Assembly (NCBI GenBank): GCA_032027045.1
Contig: JAVSMU010000001.1
Location: forward strand, 729,846 to 793,845
DNA: 64,000 bases
Reading direction: 5' to 3'
Source of the DNA: Truepera sp.
GTDB taxonomy: Bacteria > Deinococcota > Deinococci > Deinococcales > Trueperaceae
Made by a program: the position numbers and the translations under genes. The notes under the pieces were generated by a model that was given only the letters and a program-made list of their open reading frames with translations, did no database searches and was not told the DNA's origin. Below, piece after piece: positions 23,989 through 32,092 of this stretch (within the stretch, counting starts at the first letter, position 1; every line of letters starts with the position of its first letter).

Positions 23989-24585
23989 CCAGGCCCCCGC
24001 GGCGGTCACCGGCTGCGCCCTCCTCAGGCGGTGGAACTCCTCGACGACGCGTGGTGGGGCCAGCGGCCCGATCCGCGCCATGAGAGCGTTGGCCGCGCTA
24101 CTGCGGATCTCTTCGTCGCTGGTGGGGAACGAGTCCATGCCCGCGGAGTGGTAAAGCCGCTCGAGCATGCGCCGGTACGCCAGGTCCGTGAGGCCGCTGC
24201 GGACCAGGTCGTAATGCCAGACGTAGAGCGTGGCGAACACGACGGTGTGATCGAAGCGCCCACCTTCGAAGCTCGCCTGGAGCAGCCGCCTGGCGAGGTT
24301 CTGGCTGCGGTACTCGGGGGCCACCTCGATGGCGCCCAGCTCGATGAGTTCCCCGGTGGCGTCGGCGCCCCACGACTCCACCTCGGTGGGCGGATGGAAC
24401 GCGACGTAGCCGACCAGCGTGCCGCCGTCCGTGGCGCTCACGACGCAGCCCCGCGCGTCAGAGGCGATGTCCACCAGCGCCGCCAGCTGCTCGGCGGGCG
24501 GACGGAAAAGGGCCAGGCGCTCATGGGGTGCCAGGGCCGCGAGGACGCTCGGGTCAGCGCATGCGGTGATGATCGCCGCTGCCAT
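23986..24585 (-). CDS. acuA: AcuA-like GNAT acetyltransferase
   Basis: A 199-residue acetyltransferase with the GNAT acetyl-CoA site I-E-V-A-P-E-Y-R-S-Q-N-L-A-R-R-L-L near residue 95-110 and the following H-T-V-V-F-A-T-L-Y-V-W-H-Y strand. AcuA of Bacillus acetylates the active-site lysine of acetyl-CoA synthetase and shuts it off. The gene order acuA-acuB-acuC on one strand makes this assignment firm by context. The target gene (acsA) is not in the window. Confidence 0.88.
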   Translation of the reverse strand: MAAAIITACADPSVLAALAPHERLALFRPPAEQLAALVDIASDARGCVVSATDGGTLVGYVAFHPPTEVESWGADATGELIELGAIEVAPEYRSQNLARRLLQASFEGGRFDHTVVFATLYVWHYDLVRSGLTDLAYRRMLERLYHSAGMDSFPTSDEEIRSSAANALMARIGPLAPPRVVEEFHRLRRAQPVTAAGAW

Positions 24586-24628
24586 CAGCTCTCGCCCGGG
24601 GCGCTGTCAGGCGCCACGCCGCGCCCGC

Positions 24629-27600
24629 CTATGCCACGGCCATGCGGATGCGCGTGCGCCAGGAGGCGACCAGGGCGTCGGGCAGGCGGGCGGGGGTCGA
24701 GGGCCCCGTGCCGTCGACTCCGAGGAGCGACCTGAGGCGCCGGTGCGACTTCCAGGCGTCGCCCACCTGCCGCTCGTCGGCGGACTCCCCGAACGCGCGT
24801 AGCAGCCCCTCGTGGTACGGGAACAGTGCTTCGTCCTCCAAGGCATCCGCCAACGTCTCGGCCGCTTCCCTGGCGCCGTCGAGCAGGAAGTGGACCTCGA
24901 TGGCCAGGGCCTTGAGTTGGGCGCGTAGGCCCGTGTCGCCGCGCTCCTCCGGGCCGAACTCGCCCAAGAGCCTTTCCGCCCCCTCGAGGTCTGCGAGGGC
25001 CTCCGCCGGCCGCGCCAGACGCATGTTCGCGGCGGCGCGCGCGCCGCGCGCCAGAGCTCGCTGATAGTCGAAACCCGCCTCGTCCAGTGCGGCTTGGGCG
25101 TACTCGTGGGCCGACGCTCCGTCGACGGCGAACTGGCTCGCGAGCAGGAGCGCTTGGAGGCGCAGGGAGGCGCTTTGCGGCCCCAGGGTGTCTACGGCCG
25201 CAAGGACCTCGTCGATGCGTTGCCGGGCGTGGCGTAGGTCGGGGGAGTTCAGGTTGTCGCGCAACGCCGGAAAGGGCCGGCGGTAGGGCAGGGCGAGGCC
25301 GCGGCAGGCGTAGGCCACCGCAAGGCGAAGAGTGCCGCGCAGTACGCGGTAATCGGAGCCGGCGTTCTCGGACCGTGCGTGTTTCCGGAAGCTCGCCAGT
25401 GACTGCGTGATCGCGTACGTTGCCTCCTCGTAGTCGCCCATGGCAAGCGCCGTGAGGGAGGACTCGTCGTCGATCTTCGCGCGCCAGAACTCCGCCTCGT
25501 CGCCAACGACCCCGTCGGCCCCCAGCTGCTCTCGCGCCGCCGTGAAGTCGTCCACGGAACCGGCCAGGTCGCCGCGCAGCCGCAACAGGCTGCCGCGGCG
25601 CGCGAGGTAACGCGTTCGCTCCTGGGGCAGGGCTTCGGAGCGTTGCGACAACTGAACGGCGCTGTCGAGCGCCCCTAGCGCCGCGTCGAGCAGCCCCAAG
25701 CGCATGGCGATGTCGCCGCGCTGGAAGTCGATGCGCGCACGGACCAGGTCGTCGTCTGCGTCGGCTTCGTCGAAGAGTCGGAGCGCCTCCTCGAGGTCAC
25801 CCCTGTCCTTGGCGATCAGTCCTTCCCATACCTTGGCCTTGGTGAACACGAGCCGCGACTCGTTGGCATGGCCACTGAAGCGGCCGAGTTCCTTACGTAC
25901 CGGGCCCGTGACGAGCCGAGCGGCCTCCGTCAGGTCTCCGCGCCAGCGCGCGATGCTCGCCCGTGCCAGCAGGTATTCGGCGCGCAGGAGGGGAGAGTCG
26001 GGGCTCGGTGCGGTGTCGAGGAGCACCTCGGCGCGGTCGAAGCGGCCGGCGAGGGCCTCGCCCTCCGCCCGCTTTATGAGGGTCCACGCTCGCAAGGCCT
26101 GGTCGCTCGAAGCGGCGGCGGCCTCGAACGCCCGGACTGCCTCCGGATGTTCGTATGCGCCCAACTTGACGTAATGCGCCGCGACTTCCTTGGCCACGGC
26201 GTCGAAGGCCGGGCCCTTGCCGAGCTCGGCGACGGCGGCGTGCCACACCTGGCGCACCTGCGCGTGTGAGACCGAGTGCGTGGCCAGCCAGCACGTCAGC
26301 GCCAGCCATTCACGCGACTCGAAGAGGTGGTGGAAGTAGCGAGCGGCCGCTTCGCCGGTGGGGTCGGCGTTGGCCTCGGCCTCGTAGGCGCAAGCGGCCG
26401 CGTGTTGCGTGCGCCGGTAGACCTCCGGCTCGGCCGCCATCAGCCGCGCCTGCAGGGCCCGGGCGAGTTGCCGGGAGAACGGGCGGTACTGCCCGGGCTG
26501 CCCCGGGACGGCGTCCAAGAAGGAGAGCTCGAAGGTCCCGAGCTCGCGGCCGACGTCCCTAACTCGCTGCATGACGTCCGCCCCGAACACCATGAACTCG
26601 GGCGGCGACAGCACCGCCAGGGCGGCCAGGAACTGGCGCAGCTCGGCGTCGCCGGCGACCACGAGGCGCGAGAGCTGCTCGATGTACTGCTCGTCGGGCT
26701 GCTCGCCCGCCTCCTGAGGGGCCCTGGCCTGGGCGAGGAGGGTGAGGGTGCGCAGTTCCTCGAAGGACCTGCCGGCACGCCTAACGATCTCCTCCTGTTG
26801 GGCGGCGCCCAGGTGCGGCACCCTGGCCTTGACGAAGCGCCGCGCCTCGGAGGCCGTCGGCGGGGTCAACCTGAAGGGAGCGGTGAAGCTGCCAAGCCGC
26901 TGCATGGCCCGTGCCGGCAGATCGGTCATGGTCACGAAGAGTGCCGCATGCGGCTGCCGGGCGAAGGGTTCGAACAGCGTCACCCACAGCCATTCACTCG
27001 CGCTTACGCGGGGCACCTCGGGGGTGTTGAGGCGCAGCGGCACCAGGCCCAGGGCGTCTTGGTTGGTGAACGACTGTGAAACGTGCAGCATGAGCAACAC
27101 CCTCGACTCGCGGCTTCGCAGGGCGTCGAGGATCAGGCGCGCCACCTCGGCCTGGGCATCGGCCTGTACGGCGTATGCGCTCGCGGTGGCGATGCGGACG
27201 AGCCGCGATTCCATGACCTCGCTCGGCACCCCAAGCAGAGTCGCCAGTCGCGTTAGCGCCGTTGCGAGGTCCGTGCTACCGAACTCGAGCCTGACGATGT
27301 CGAGGTCCAGGCCATCGATCAACTCGACGCCCTGGCGCACGTAGTCGGTGAGGAGCGTCTTGCCGGAGCCGGGGCGGCCGGTGACCAGCACCTTGGGCAT
27401 CTCTCCGTCGCGCAGCCCGCCGACCAGGGCGCGGTACGCCTTGCGCTTGTCGCGCCCCAGGAGCTGCAAGACCTCCTGTTCGGCGCTGGCCGTCGGCGAG
27501 AGGATGGCCTGCAGGTCGGGCATGTCGAGGGGTGGGTTGCCGGCTTCGCGCCACAGCGTATCGAGGATGGAGAACAGCGCGCGCTTGTCGGGTATACGCC

Positions 27601-27787
27601 CCTTGTCGCGGTAGATGATGTTGCGCACGACGTTGGGGTTGGCGCCGCGGGCCTCCATGGTGCCACGCAACCAGTTGATGCTGCCGACGACACCCAGTTC
27701 GTCGCGCCGCTGGCCGATTGCCTGGCGCACGCTCTCGAACAGCGGGCGCCAGGGACTAGCCGCGTCTTGCGGCACCTTGCTGGACAT
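24629..27787 (-). CDS. Large P-loop/TPR protein (STAND-like NTPase)
   Basis: A 1052-residue cytoplasmic protein. Residues 1-100 are a helical domain (V-V-R-N-I-I-Y-R-D-K-G-R-I-P-D-K-R) that may be DNA- or protein-binding. A P-loop ATPase follows with Walker A G-R-P-G-S-G-K-T (137-144); the expected Walker B strand R-V-L-L-M-L-H-V-S (229-237) lacks the usual acidic residues. A sensor-like strand A-A-L-F-V-T-M-T-D lies at 281-289. From about 450 to the end it is all helical with TPR-like repeats of 30-40 residues. This is the arrangement of STAND signal NTPases (MalT, NACHT, Avs types). It stands alone with a leaderless promoter; no known family is certain. Confidence 0.7.
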   Translation of the reverse strand: MSSKVPQDAASPWRPLFESVRQAIGQRRDELGVVGSINWLRGTMEARGANPNVVRNIIYRDKGRIPDKRALFSILDTLWREAGNPPLDMPDLQAILSPTASAEQEVLQLLGRDKRKAYRALVGGLRDGEMPKVLVTGRPGSGKTLLTDYVRQGVELIDGLDLDIVRLEFGSTDLATALTRLATLLGVPSEVMESRLVRIATASAYAVQADAQAEVARLILDALRSRESRVLLMLHVSQSFTNQDALGLVPLRLNTPEVPRVSASEWLWVTLFEPFARQPHAALFVTMTDLPARAMQRLGSFTAPFRLTPPTASEARRFVKARVPHLGAAQQEEIVRRAGRSFEELRTLTLLAQARAPQEAGEQPDEQYIEQLSRLVVAGDAELRQFLAALAVLSPPEFMVFGADVMQRVRDVGRELGTFELSFLDAVPGQPGQYRPFSRQLARALQARLMAAEPEVYRRTQHAAACAYEAEANADPTGEAAARYFHHLFESREWLALTCWLATHSVSHAQVRQVWHAAVAELGKGPAFDAVAKEVAAHYVKLGAYEHPEAVRAFEAAAASSDQALRAWTLIKRAEGEALAGRFDRAEVLLDTAPSPDSPLLRAEYLLARASIARWRGDLTEAARLVTGPVRKELGRFSGHANESRLVFTKAKVWEGLIAKDRGDLEEALRLFDEADADDDLVRARIDFQRGDIAMRLGLLDAALGALDSAVQLSQRSEALPQERTRYLARRGSLLRLRGDLAGSVDDFTAAREQLGADGVVGDEAEFWRAKIDDESSLTALAMGDYEEATYAITQSLASFRKHARSENAGSDYRVLRGTLRLAVAYACRGLALPYRRPFPALRDNLNSPDLRHARQRIDEVLAAVDTLGPQSASLRLQALLLASQFAVDGASAHEYAQAALDEAGFDYQRALARGARAAANMRLARPAEALADLEGAERLLGEFGPEERGDTGLRAQLKALAIEVHFLLDGAREAAETLADALEDEALFPYHEGLLRAFGESADERQVGDAWKSHRRLRSLLGVDGTGPSTPARLPDALVASWRTRIRMAVA

Positions 27788-27792
27788 GCCCT

Positions 27793-27798
27793 AGTTTA
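27793..27798 (-). promoter_or_regulatory. Leaderless -10 box of the STAND-like gene
   Basis: TAAACT (minus strand) ends 5 nt before the ATG at 27787. Confidence 0.65.
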
Positions 27799-27870
27799 CC
27801 TGCGATCGGCCACCGAGTACACAGGTGCCGCTCGGCCCCGTGGCTACCCGGCGCGCCTCGGGGCCGGTGC

Positions 27871-27876
27871 TATGCT
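27871..27876 (+). promoter_or_regulatory. Leaderless -10 box of mqnC
   Basis: TATGCT ends 6 nt before the ATG at 27883. Confidence 0.65.
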
Positions 27877-27882
27877 TCCGCC

Positions 27883-29064
27883 ATGAGCCTGACCGGCAAG
27901 GCGGCGTCCGGCACGCGCCTCACACCAGACGAAGCCCTGCAGCTCTTCGACGTGCCGCTGTTCGACGTGGCCGCGGCCGCCGACTCGGTGCGCAACCTGC
28001 GCACGGATCCGACCACCGTCACGTACCTGATCGATCGGAACATCAACTACTCGAACGTCTGCTCCGTCGGCTGCTCCTTCTGCGGCTTCTACCGCACGCG
28101 GCGCCAGGACGATTCCTACACCCTCAGCTACGAGCAGATCTCGCAGAAGATCGTCGAACTGGAGAACGTCGGCGGGAGCCGCATCCTCATGCAGGGCGGC
28201 GTGAACCGTTACCTCCCCTTCGAGTGGTACCTCGACCTCATGCGCCACCTCAAGGCGCACCACCCGGACATCAGGGTGGAGGCCTTCAGCCCCGAGGAGG
28301 TCAAGGGCATGGCTGGGCTCACGGGGATGACCACGCGCGAGGTGCTGATTGAACTGCAAGCAGCCGGTCTCGACGGCCTGCCTGGCGGCGGCGGCGAGAT
28401 CCTCGTCGACGAGGTGCGGCTCGCTCGTCACGTCTCTCCCGGCAGGATCTCGGCGGATGACTGGATCAGGGTCATGGGCGAGGCGCAGGAGTTGGGCCTC
28501 TACACGACGGCCACCATGGTCATCGGCTTCGGGGAGACGCCCGCCCAGCGCGTCGAGAGCCTGCTGCGCGTGCGCGACCAACAGGACCGGGCACTGGCCA
28601 CCCACGGCAACGGTTTCTCGGCGTTCATCTCCTGGACGTTGCAGACGCAAGGGGTGCGCATAGCGGGCAAGGCACCCGGTGCCGGAGCCCACGAGTACCT
28701 CCAGAACGTGGCCGTGAGCCGCGTCCTGCTCGACAACGTCGTCAACTTCCAGGCGTCGTGGCCGACGATGGGCTACAAGGTGGCGCAGACCGCCTTGTAC
28801 TTCGGTTGCAACGACTTCGGGTCGACCATGCTCGAGGAGAACGTCGTGTCGCAGGCGGGCGCCAAGCACAGCAACACGCCCGAGAGCGAGATAGTGCGCC
28901 AGATCGTGGACGCCGGCTACCTCCCGGCGCAGCGCGACTCGCTCTACGGCATCTTGCGCCGGGTCGACCCCCGCGAGTTCCAGCTACCCCGGTCGGCCGG
29001 CGTGCCCTCCGGGCAGCTGACGGGTCAGGCCGCTCAGGCGGCCACGGACGCCTCCGCGGGTTAG
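27883..29064 (+). CDS. mqnC: Cyclic dehypoxanthinyl futalosine synthase MqnC (radical SAM)
   Basis: A 393-residue radical-SAM enzyme of the futalosine route to menaquinone. The cluster motif is C60-S-V-G-C64-S-F-C67, and the usual MqnC/MqnE context follows (G-F-Y-R-T-R, then G-G-S-R-I-L-M-Q-G-G-V-N). The domain order and the G-Y-K-V-A-Q-T-A-L-Y-F-G-C-N-D-F-G-S-T region are those of MqnC rather than MqnE. It implies menaquinone is made without MenA-F-type chorismate chemistry. Followed 11 bp later by an amidohydrolase gene that probably belongs to the same pathway. Confidence 0.92.
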   Translation: MSLTGKAASGTRLTPDEALQLFDVPLFDVAAAADSVRNLRTDPTTVTYLIDRNINYSNVCSVGCSFCGFYRTRRQDDSYTLSYEQISQKIVELENVGGSRILMQGGVNRYLPFEWYLDLMRHLKAHHPDIRVEAFSPEEVKGMAGLTGMTTREVLIELQAAGLDGLPGGGGEILVDEVRLARHVSPGRISADDWIRVMGEAQELGLYTTATMVIGFGETPAQRVESLLRVRDQQDRALATHGNGFSAFISWTLQTQGVRIAGKAPGAGAHEYLQNVAVSRVLLDNVVNFQASWPTMGYKVAQTALYFGCNDFGSTMLEENVVSQAGAKHSNTPESEIVRQIVDAGYLPAQRDSLYGILRRVDPREFQLPRSAGVPSGQLTGQAAQAATDASAG

Positions 29065-29075
29065 GCGACCAGCCA

Positions 29076-30311
29076 GTGTCGACGCGCCCCCTCGACAGGG
29101 TCGTCGCCGGGGAAGGCAACGCCGAACTGGGCCGCGTGATGGCCACGGCGAGCGTCGTGTACGACGGCCTGGGCCTGCCCCGAGCCGACGCCGCGATCGT
29201 CGTTCAGCGCGCGCCGGGTGTCTCGAGCGTGGTTCGCGTCGCTGGCGCGGCCGACGCCCGCACCGCCTACCCGGACGCCCAGGAGATCGACTGCGGGTTC
29301 GCGGTATCGCCGCCGGTGGTCAACGCCCACACGCACCTGGACCTCTCCGACATGCCGTTCACGCCCGGCGGGTACGTCGGCTTCATCGGCGCCGTGATCG
29401 CGCACGGCCGCTCCGGGGGTCGGGGGCCCGAAGCGGCCGAGCGGGGCCTGGCCGAGCTGGTGGCGAACGGCACGAGCGTGGTAGGCGACATCGTGGCGAG
29501 CGAAGGCACCATGCGGCTCCTGCTGCGGCAGGACTCGCTGGCGGGCGTGGCCTACTGGGAGGTGTTCGCCCCCAGGCTAGAAGACGCCGAGCCCGCGTTC
29601 GAGGCCGCGATCAGGGACGTCGAACGCTTCCGCGCGCTGGAACGGCCGGGCGGGATGCGGGTCGGGATCTCGCCGCATGCGCCGCACACCGTGAGCGCCC
29701 CCCTGCTGGTGAGGCTCGCGGCTTACGCCCGCGCCGAGGGCCTGCCGATCGCCATCCACTTGGCCGAGAGCCCGGCCGAGCGCGAGTTGCACGTGAAGGG
29801 CACCGGGGAGCTGGCCCGCTCGCTGGCCGCCGCCGGCTTCCCCTTCGCGGCCAAGGGCGTGTCACCCGTCCGTTACCTGTACGACCTCGGCGTGCTGGAC
29901 GGGGCCCCCACGCTCATACACATGGTGCAGGTCGATGAGGAGGACGTCCGACTAGTGGCGCGGGCGGGGTCGGTGGTGGTTCATTGCCCCCGGTCGAACG
30001 CCGCCCTTGCCTGTGGCGAGTTCCCGTGGTTGCTCTACGCCCGCCACGGCGTGGAGCTGGCGTTCGGCACGGACTCCCGTGGGTCGAGCCCCGACCTCGA
30101 CGTGACCAACGAAGTGGCGGCCGCACTGGCTGCGCAGGGCGCGCGGCTCAACGCGCGCGCGGGCGTAAGGGCCGCCGTCAAGGGTGGCTACAAGGCGCTG
30201 TCCATGGTCCCCCCGCGGGTCGTGAGGGGCGCACCGGCGCGGTCGTTGGTGGCTTGGGCCCCAACGGGCGCGGACGAACTGCCTGAGGGTGTCGAGGCGA
30301 CGGGTGTCTAA
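29076..30311 (+). CDS. Amidohydrolase, candidate aminofutalosine deaminase
   Basis: A 411-residue metal-dependent hydrolase of the amidohydrolase superfamily. The first metal site is N-A-H-T-H-L-D-L-S-D, then the H-A-P-H-T and I-H-L-A-E-S segments, and the last metal aspartate in G-T-D-S-R-G-S-S-P. This order matches the SsnA/TrzN/adenosine-deaminase-like subgroup. Some futalosine organisms need a 6-amino-6-deoxyfutalosine deaminase of this type, and mqnC lies 11 bp upstream, so that role is the best guess. The GTG at 29076 is taken; an ATG at 29139 is possible. The stop lies inside a 20-bp duplication. Confidence 0.75.
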   Translation: MSTRPLDRVVAGEGNAELGRVMATASVVYDGLGLPRADAAIVVQRAPGVSSVVRVAGAADARTAYPDAQEIDCGFAVSPPVVNAHTHLDLSDMPFTPGGYVGFIGAVIAHGRSGGRGPEAAERGLAELVANGTSVVGDIVASEGTMRLLLRQDSLAGVAYWEVFAPRLEDAEPAFEAAIRDVERFRALERPGGMRVGISPHAPHTVSAPLLVRLAAYARAEGLPIAIHLAESPAERELHVKGTGELARSLAAAGFPFAAKGVSPVRYLYDLGVLDGAPTLIHMVQVDEEDVRLVARAGSVVVHCPRSNAALACGEFPWLLYARHGVELAFGTDSRGSSPDLDVTNEVAAALAAQGARLNARAGVRAAVKGGYKALSMVPPRVVRGAPARSLVAWAPTGADELPEGVEATGV

Positions 30312-30340
30312 CCAACTACGCGGGTGTCTAACCAACTACA
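30301..30340. repeat. 20-bp tandem duplication spanning a stop codon
   Basis: CGGGTGTCTAACCAACTACG at 30301-30320 is repeated at 30321-30340 with one change at the end. The TAA stop of the amidohydrolase is in the first copy; the second holds a non-coding copy of it. Confidence 0.9.
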
Positions 30341-30368
30341 TTGCCGGGTTCGGCGTGCCCCGTATCCT
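30341..30368 (+). promoter_or_regulatory. Promoter of the thioredoxin gene
   Basis: TTGCCG (30341-30346) and TATCCT (30363-30368) have a 16-bp spacer, and a leader of about 45 nt with GAGGAG precedes the ATG at 30420. The -35 starts right after the 20-bp duplication. Confidence 0.5.
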
Positions 30369-30419
30369 GAGGGCAGCAGGACGAGCGGCGCTTCGGCGCC
30401 ACGATGAGGAGACCCACTT

Positions 30420-30749
30420 ATGAGCAAGACCACAGAGTTGACCGACGCCAACTTCGCTTCCGAGATCGGTTCGGGCCTCGTGCTCGTCGACTTCTGGGCG
30501 CCTTGGTGCGGCCCGTGCCGCATGGTGAGCCCCGTGCTCGAGGAACTCGCGTCCGACTACGCCGGCAAGGTCAAGGTCGGCAAGCTTAACGTCGACGACA
30601 ACATGCGCGTGGCGCAGGAGTTCCGCGTGATGAGCATCCCGACCGTCATGTTGTTCAAGGACGGCCAGGCCGTCGAGGTCATGATCGGGGCGCAGCCCAA
30701 GTCCGCTTACCAGGCAAGGCTGAACAAGCACGTTCCCGTCGACGCCTGA
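30420..30749 (+). CDS. trxA: Thioredoxin
   Basis: A 109-residue cytoplasmic thioredoxin with the active site W29-C30-G-P-C33, the cis-proline segment S-I-P-T-V-M-L-F, and the buried aspartate in the V-D-F-W-A-P strand. It keeps protein thiols reduced and supplies ribonucleotide reductase and other enzymes. GAGGAG lies 8 nt before the ATG. Length and motif are standard. Confidence 0.96.
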   Translation: MSKTTELTDANFASEIGSGLVLVDFWAPWCGPCRMVSPVLEELASDYAGKVKVGKLNVDDNMRVAQEFRVMSIPTVMLFKDGQAVEVMIGAQPKSAYQARLNKHVPVDA

Positions 30750-30751
30750 GC

Positions 30752-30800
30752 GGTAAAGCACTCCTCAGGCGAGGCGGCCCGGGTTCCCGATCGGTCCGGG
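30752..30800. terminator. Weak bidirectional hairpins between convergent genes
   Basis: The gap between thioredoxin and the convergent lipoprotein gene holds a CCTC/GAGG hairpin and a GCCCGG/CCGGGC inverted repeat with a 13-nt loop. No T run is present on either strand. Confidence 0.35.
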
Positions 30801-30805
30801 CTGGA

Positions 30806-31204
30806 TCAGCCGGGGTTGAAGGACGTCACGCCGCGGGGAGAAACGCGCCACGCCCTCTCGGGCAGCCGCGAGGACGTGAGCACCAGCAAGTAGCTGGAGC
30901 CGTCCGAAGCGAACTCCTGTAGCGTCCAGCGCGCGCCCTCGGGCAGCTTCACGTCGATGAGCGCGTTCGTCGTGTACACGCCCGTCTCCAGGTAGCCCAA
31001 CTCCATGCGGTGGTAGAGCACCTGGGCGGTGCGTTCCAACTCGGCGGCCACCGGGTCGGCCGAGGCCGCAGGGCCGAAAGCGCCCGGCGCGCAGGCCGCC
31101 AGTAGCAGGACCAGGAGTGCCGGGGCGAGGATGGTCGGGCGCAGTGAGGCCTTGCGGCCCCGCGCCACGTTGCCGGGACGCGCGAGGTGAGTAGGGTTGA
31201 CCAT
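30806..31204 (-). CDS. Small lipoprotein of unknown function
   Basis: A 132-residue protein with a lipoprotein signal (lipobox L-L-A-A-C, cysteine near residue 38, after a basic start) and a mature domain of about 90 residues. That part has alternating strands and reads like a small fold with a long helix (A-A-E-L-E-R-T-A-Q-V-L-Y-H-R-M-E-L-G) followed by a strand-rich half, pilin-like in outline but without a pilin cleavage site. The ATG at 31204 follows TAGCAT by 5 nt. Confidence 0.65.
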   Translation of the reverse strand: MVNPTHLARPGNVARGRKASLRPTILAPALLVLLLAACAPGAFGPAASADPVAAELERTAQVLYHRMELGYLETGVYTTNALIDVKLPEGARWTLQEFASDGSSYLLVLTSSRLPERAWRVSPRGVTSFNPG

Positions 31205-31209
31205 GCCCA

Positions 31210-31215
31210 ATGCTA
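31210..31215 (-). promoter_or_regulatory. Leaderless -10 box of the small lipoprotein gene
   Basis: TAGCAT (minus strand) ends 5 nt before the ATG at 31204. Confidence 0.6.
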
Positions 31216-31275
31216 ACCGCCGACCGCGTGAGCAGCGTGACCAGCTCCGCCGCCGGCGAGCCGGCAACGGCGCCC

Positions 31276-31986
31276 TCACCCGACGTCCTCCAGGATCGGC
31301 GCCAGGCCCATGCGGATCACGTAGCGTTGGGCTCCCGTGCGGCGCTGGTAACGCTGGACGAGCGCGAACATCTCGCGCTGCAGTTCCTTGGCGTCTGCGA
31401 AGTCGAGCATGAGCTGGTCGCGCCACAAGGAGAGCGTGGCCGGAGCGTCGGCGTCGAGCGTGGAGGCGTTGGCGTCGGGCGTAACGGCCGTCTGCACCTG
31501 CAAGCGCCCCCGCGCGTCACGGTAGAAGCGCGTGCCCCACTCGCCCAGGGCCTCGCGCCTGCCCCTAACGACGTTGCGCCTCAGCAGGCGTTCCCAGTAC
31601 GCGTCGCGCTCGGCCAATGCCACTTCCAACGACTCCGAGTGAGTGACCTCGAAGGGTACGAAGAACACGTCGGCGGTGGAGCGGTAGAGCTTGATGCCGC
31701 GACCGGCACGGGGCCGGGTGCCCACCACCTCGAGGAGTCCCAGGGCAACGAACCGCTGGGCCCGCTTGAGGGTCGTGTTGGGCTTCTCGCCCGTCTCGCG
31801 AGCGGCTTCCGACACGCTTCGGGTGCGCCCGAGGAACGGCATCAGGTGCCGTAGGCTCGCGCTGTTCGTCAGCGCATCGGCGGCGCGCTGGTCCGTGATT
31901 ATGAGGGTTCGCGCCTGCGCCGGTGACGTTCTGGTTTCTTCCGCCACCGGCTCCGCCGGGTTCCTATGTGATTGTGAGCCTGTCAT
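31276..31986 (-). CDS. Winged-helix (ArsR-like) DNA-binding protein
   Basis: A 236-residue protein. After about 35 polar residues comes a winged helix-turn-helix ([22 protein letters not shown] then [17 protein letters not shown]) of the ArsR/MarR kind, and then an uncharacterised C-terminal domain. It is divergent from aconitase, so it may control acnA or itself. The start at 31986 follows TAATCT by 7 nt. A GTGAT/ATCAC inverted repeat (14-nt spacer, 31969-31992) surrounds the start codon and could be its operator. The ligand is unknown. Confidence 0.7.
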   Translation of the reverse strand: MTGSQSHRNPAEPVAEETRTSPAQARTLIITDQRAADALTNSASLRHLMPFLGRTRSVSEAARETGEKPNTTLKRAQRFVALGLLEVVGTRPRAGRGIKLYRSTADVFFVPFEVTHSESLEVALAERDAYWERLLRRNVVRGRREALGEWGTRFYRDARGRLQVQTAVTPDANASTLDADAPATLSLWRDQLMLDFADAKELQREMFALVQRYQRRTGAQRYVIRMGLAPILEDVG

Positions 31987-31993
31987 ATCACCT

Positions 31994-31999
31994 AGATTA
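31994..31999 (-). promoter_or_regulatory. -10 box of the winged-helix regulator gene
   Basis: TAATCT (minus strand) ends 7 nt before the ATG at 31986, inside the 106-bp gap shared with acnA. On the plus strand a TATAGG box (32018-32023) may serve acnA. Confidence 0.6.
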
Positions 32000-32092
32000 G
32001 TCGCAAACTGGAAGGGGTATAGGCGCTGGACGCCGGCGTTGGACGGCGTCTCGAACGTTCCGTTCCGGATCTTAGACAAGGAGCAAGTGACC

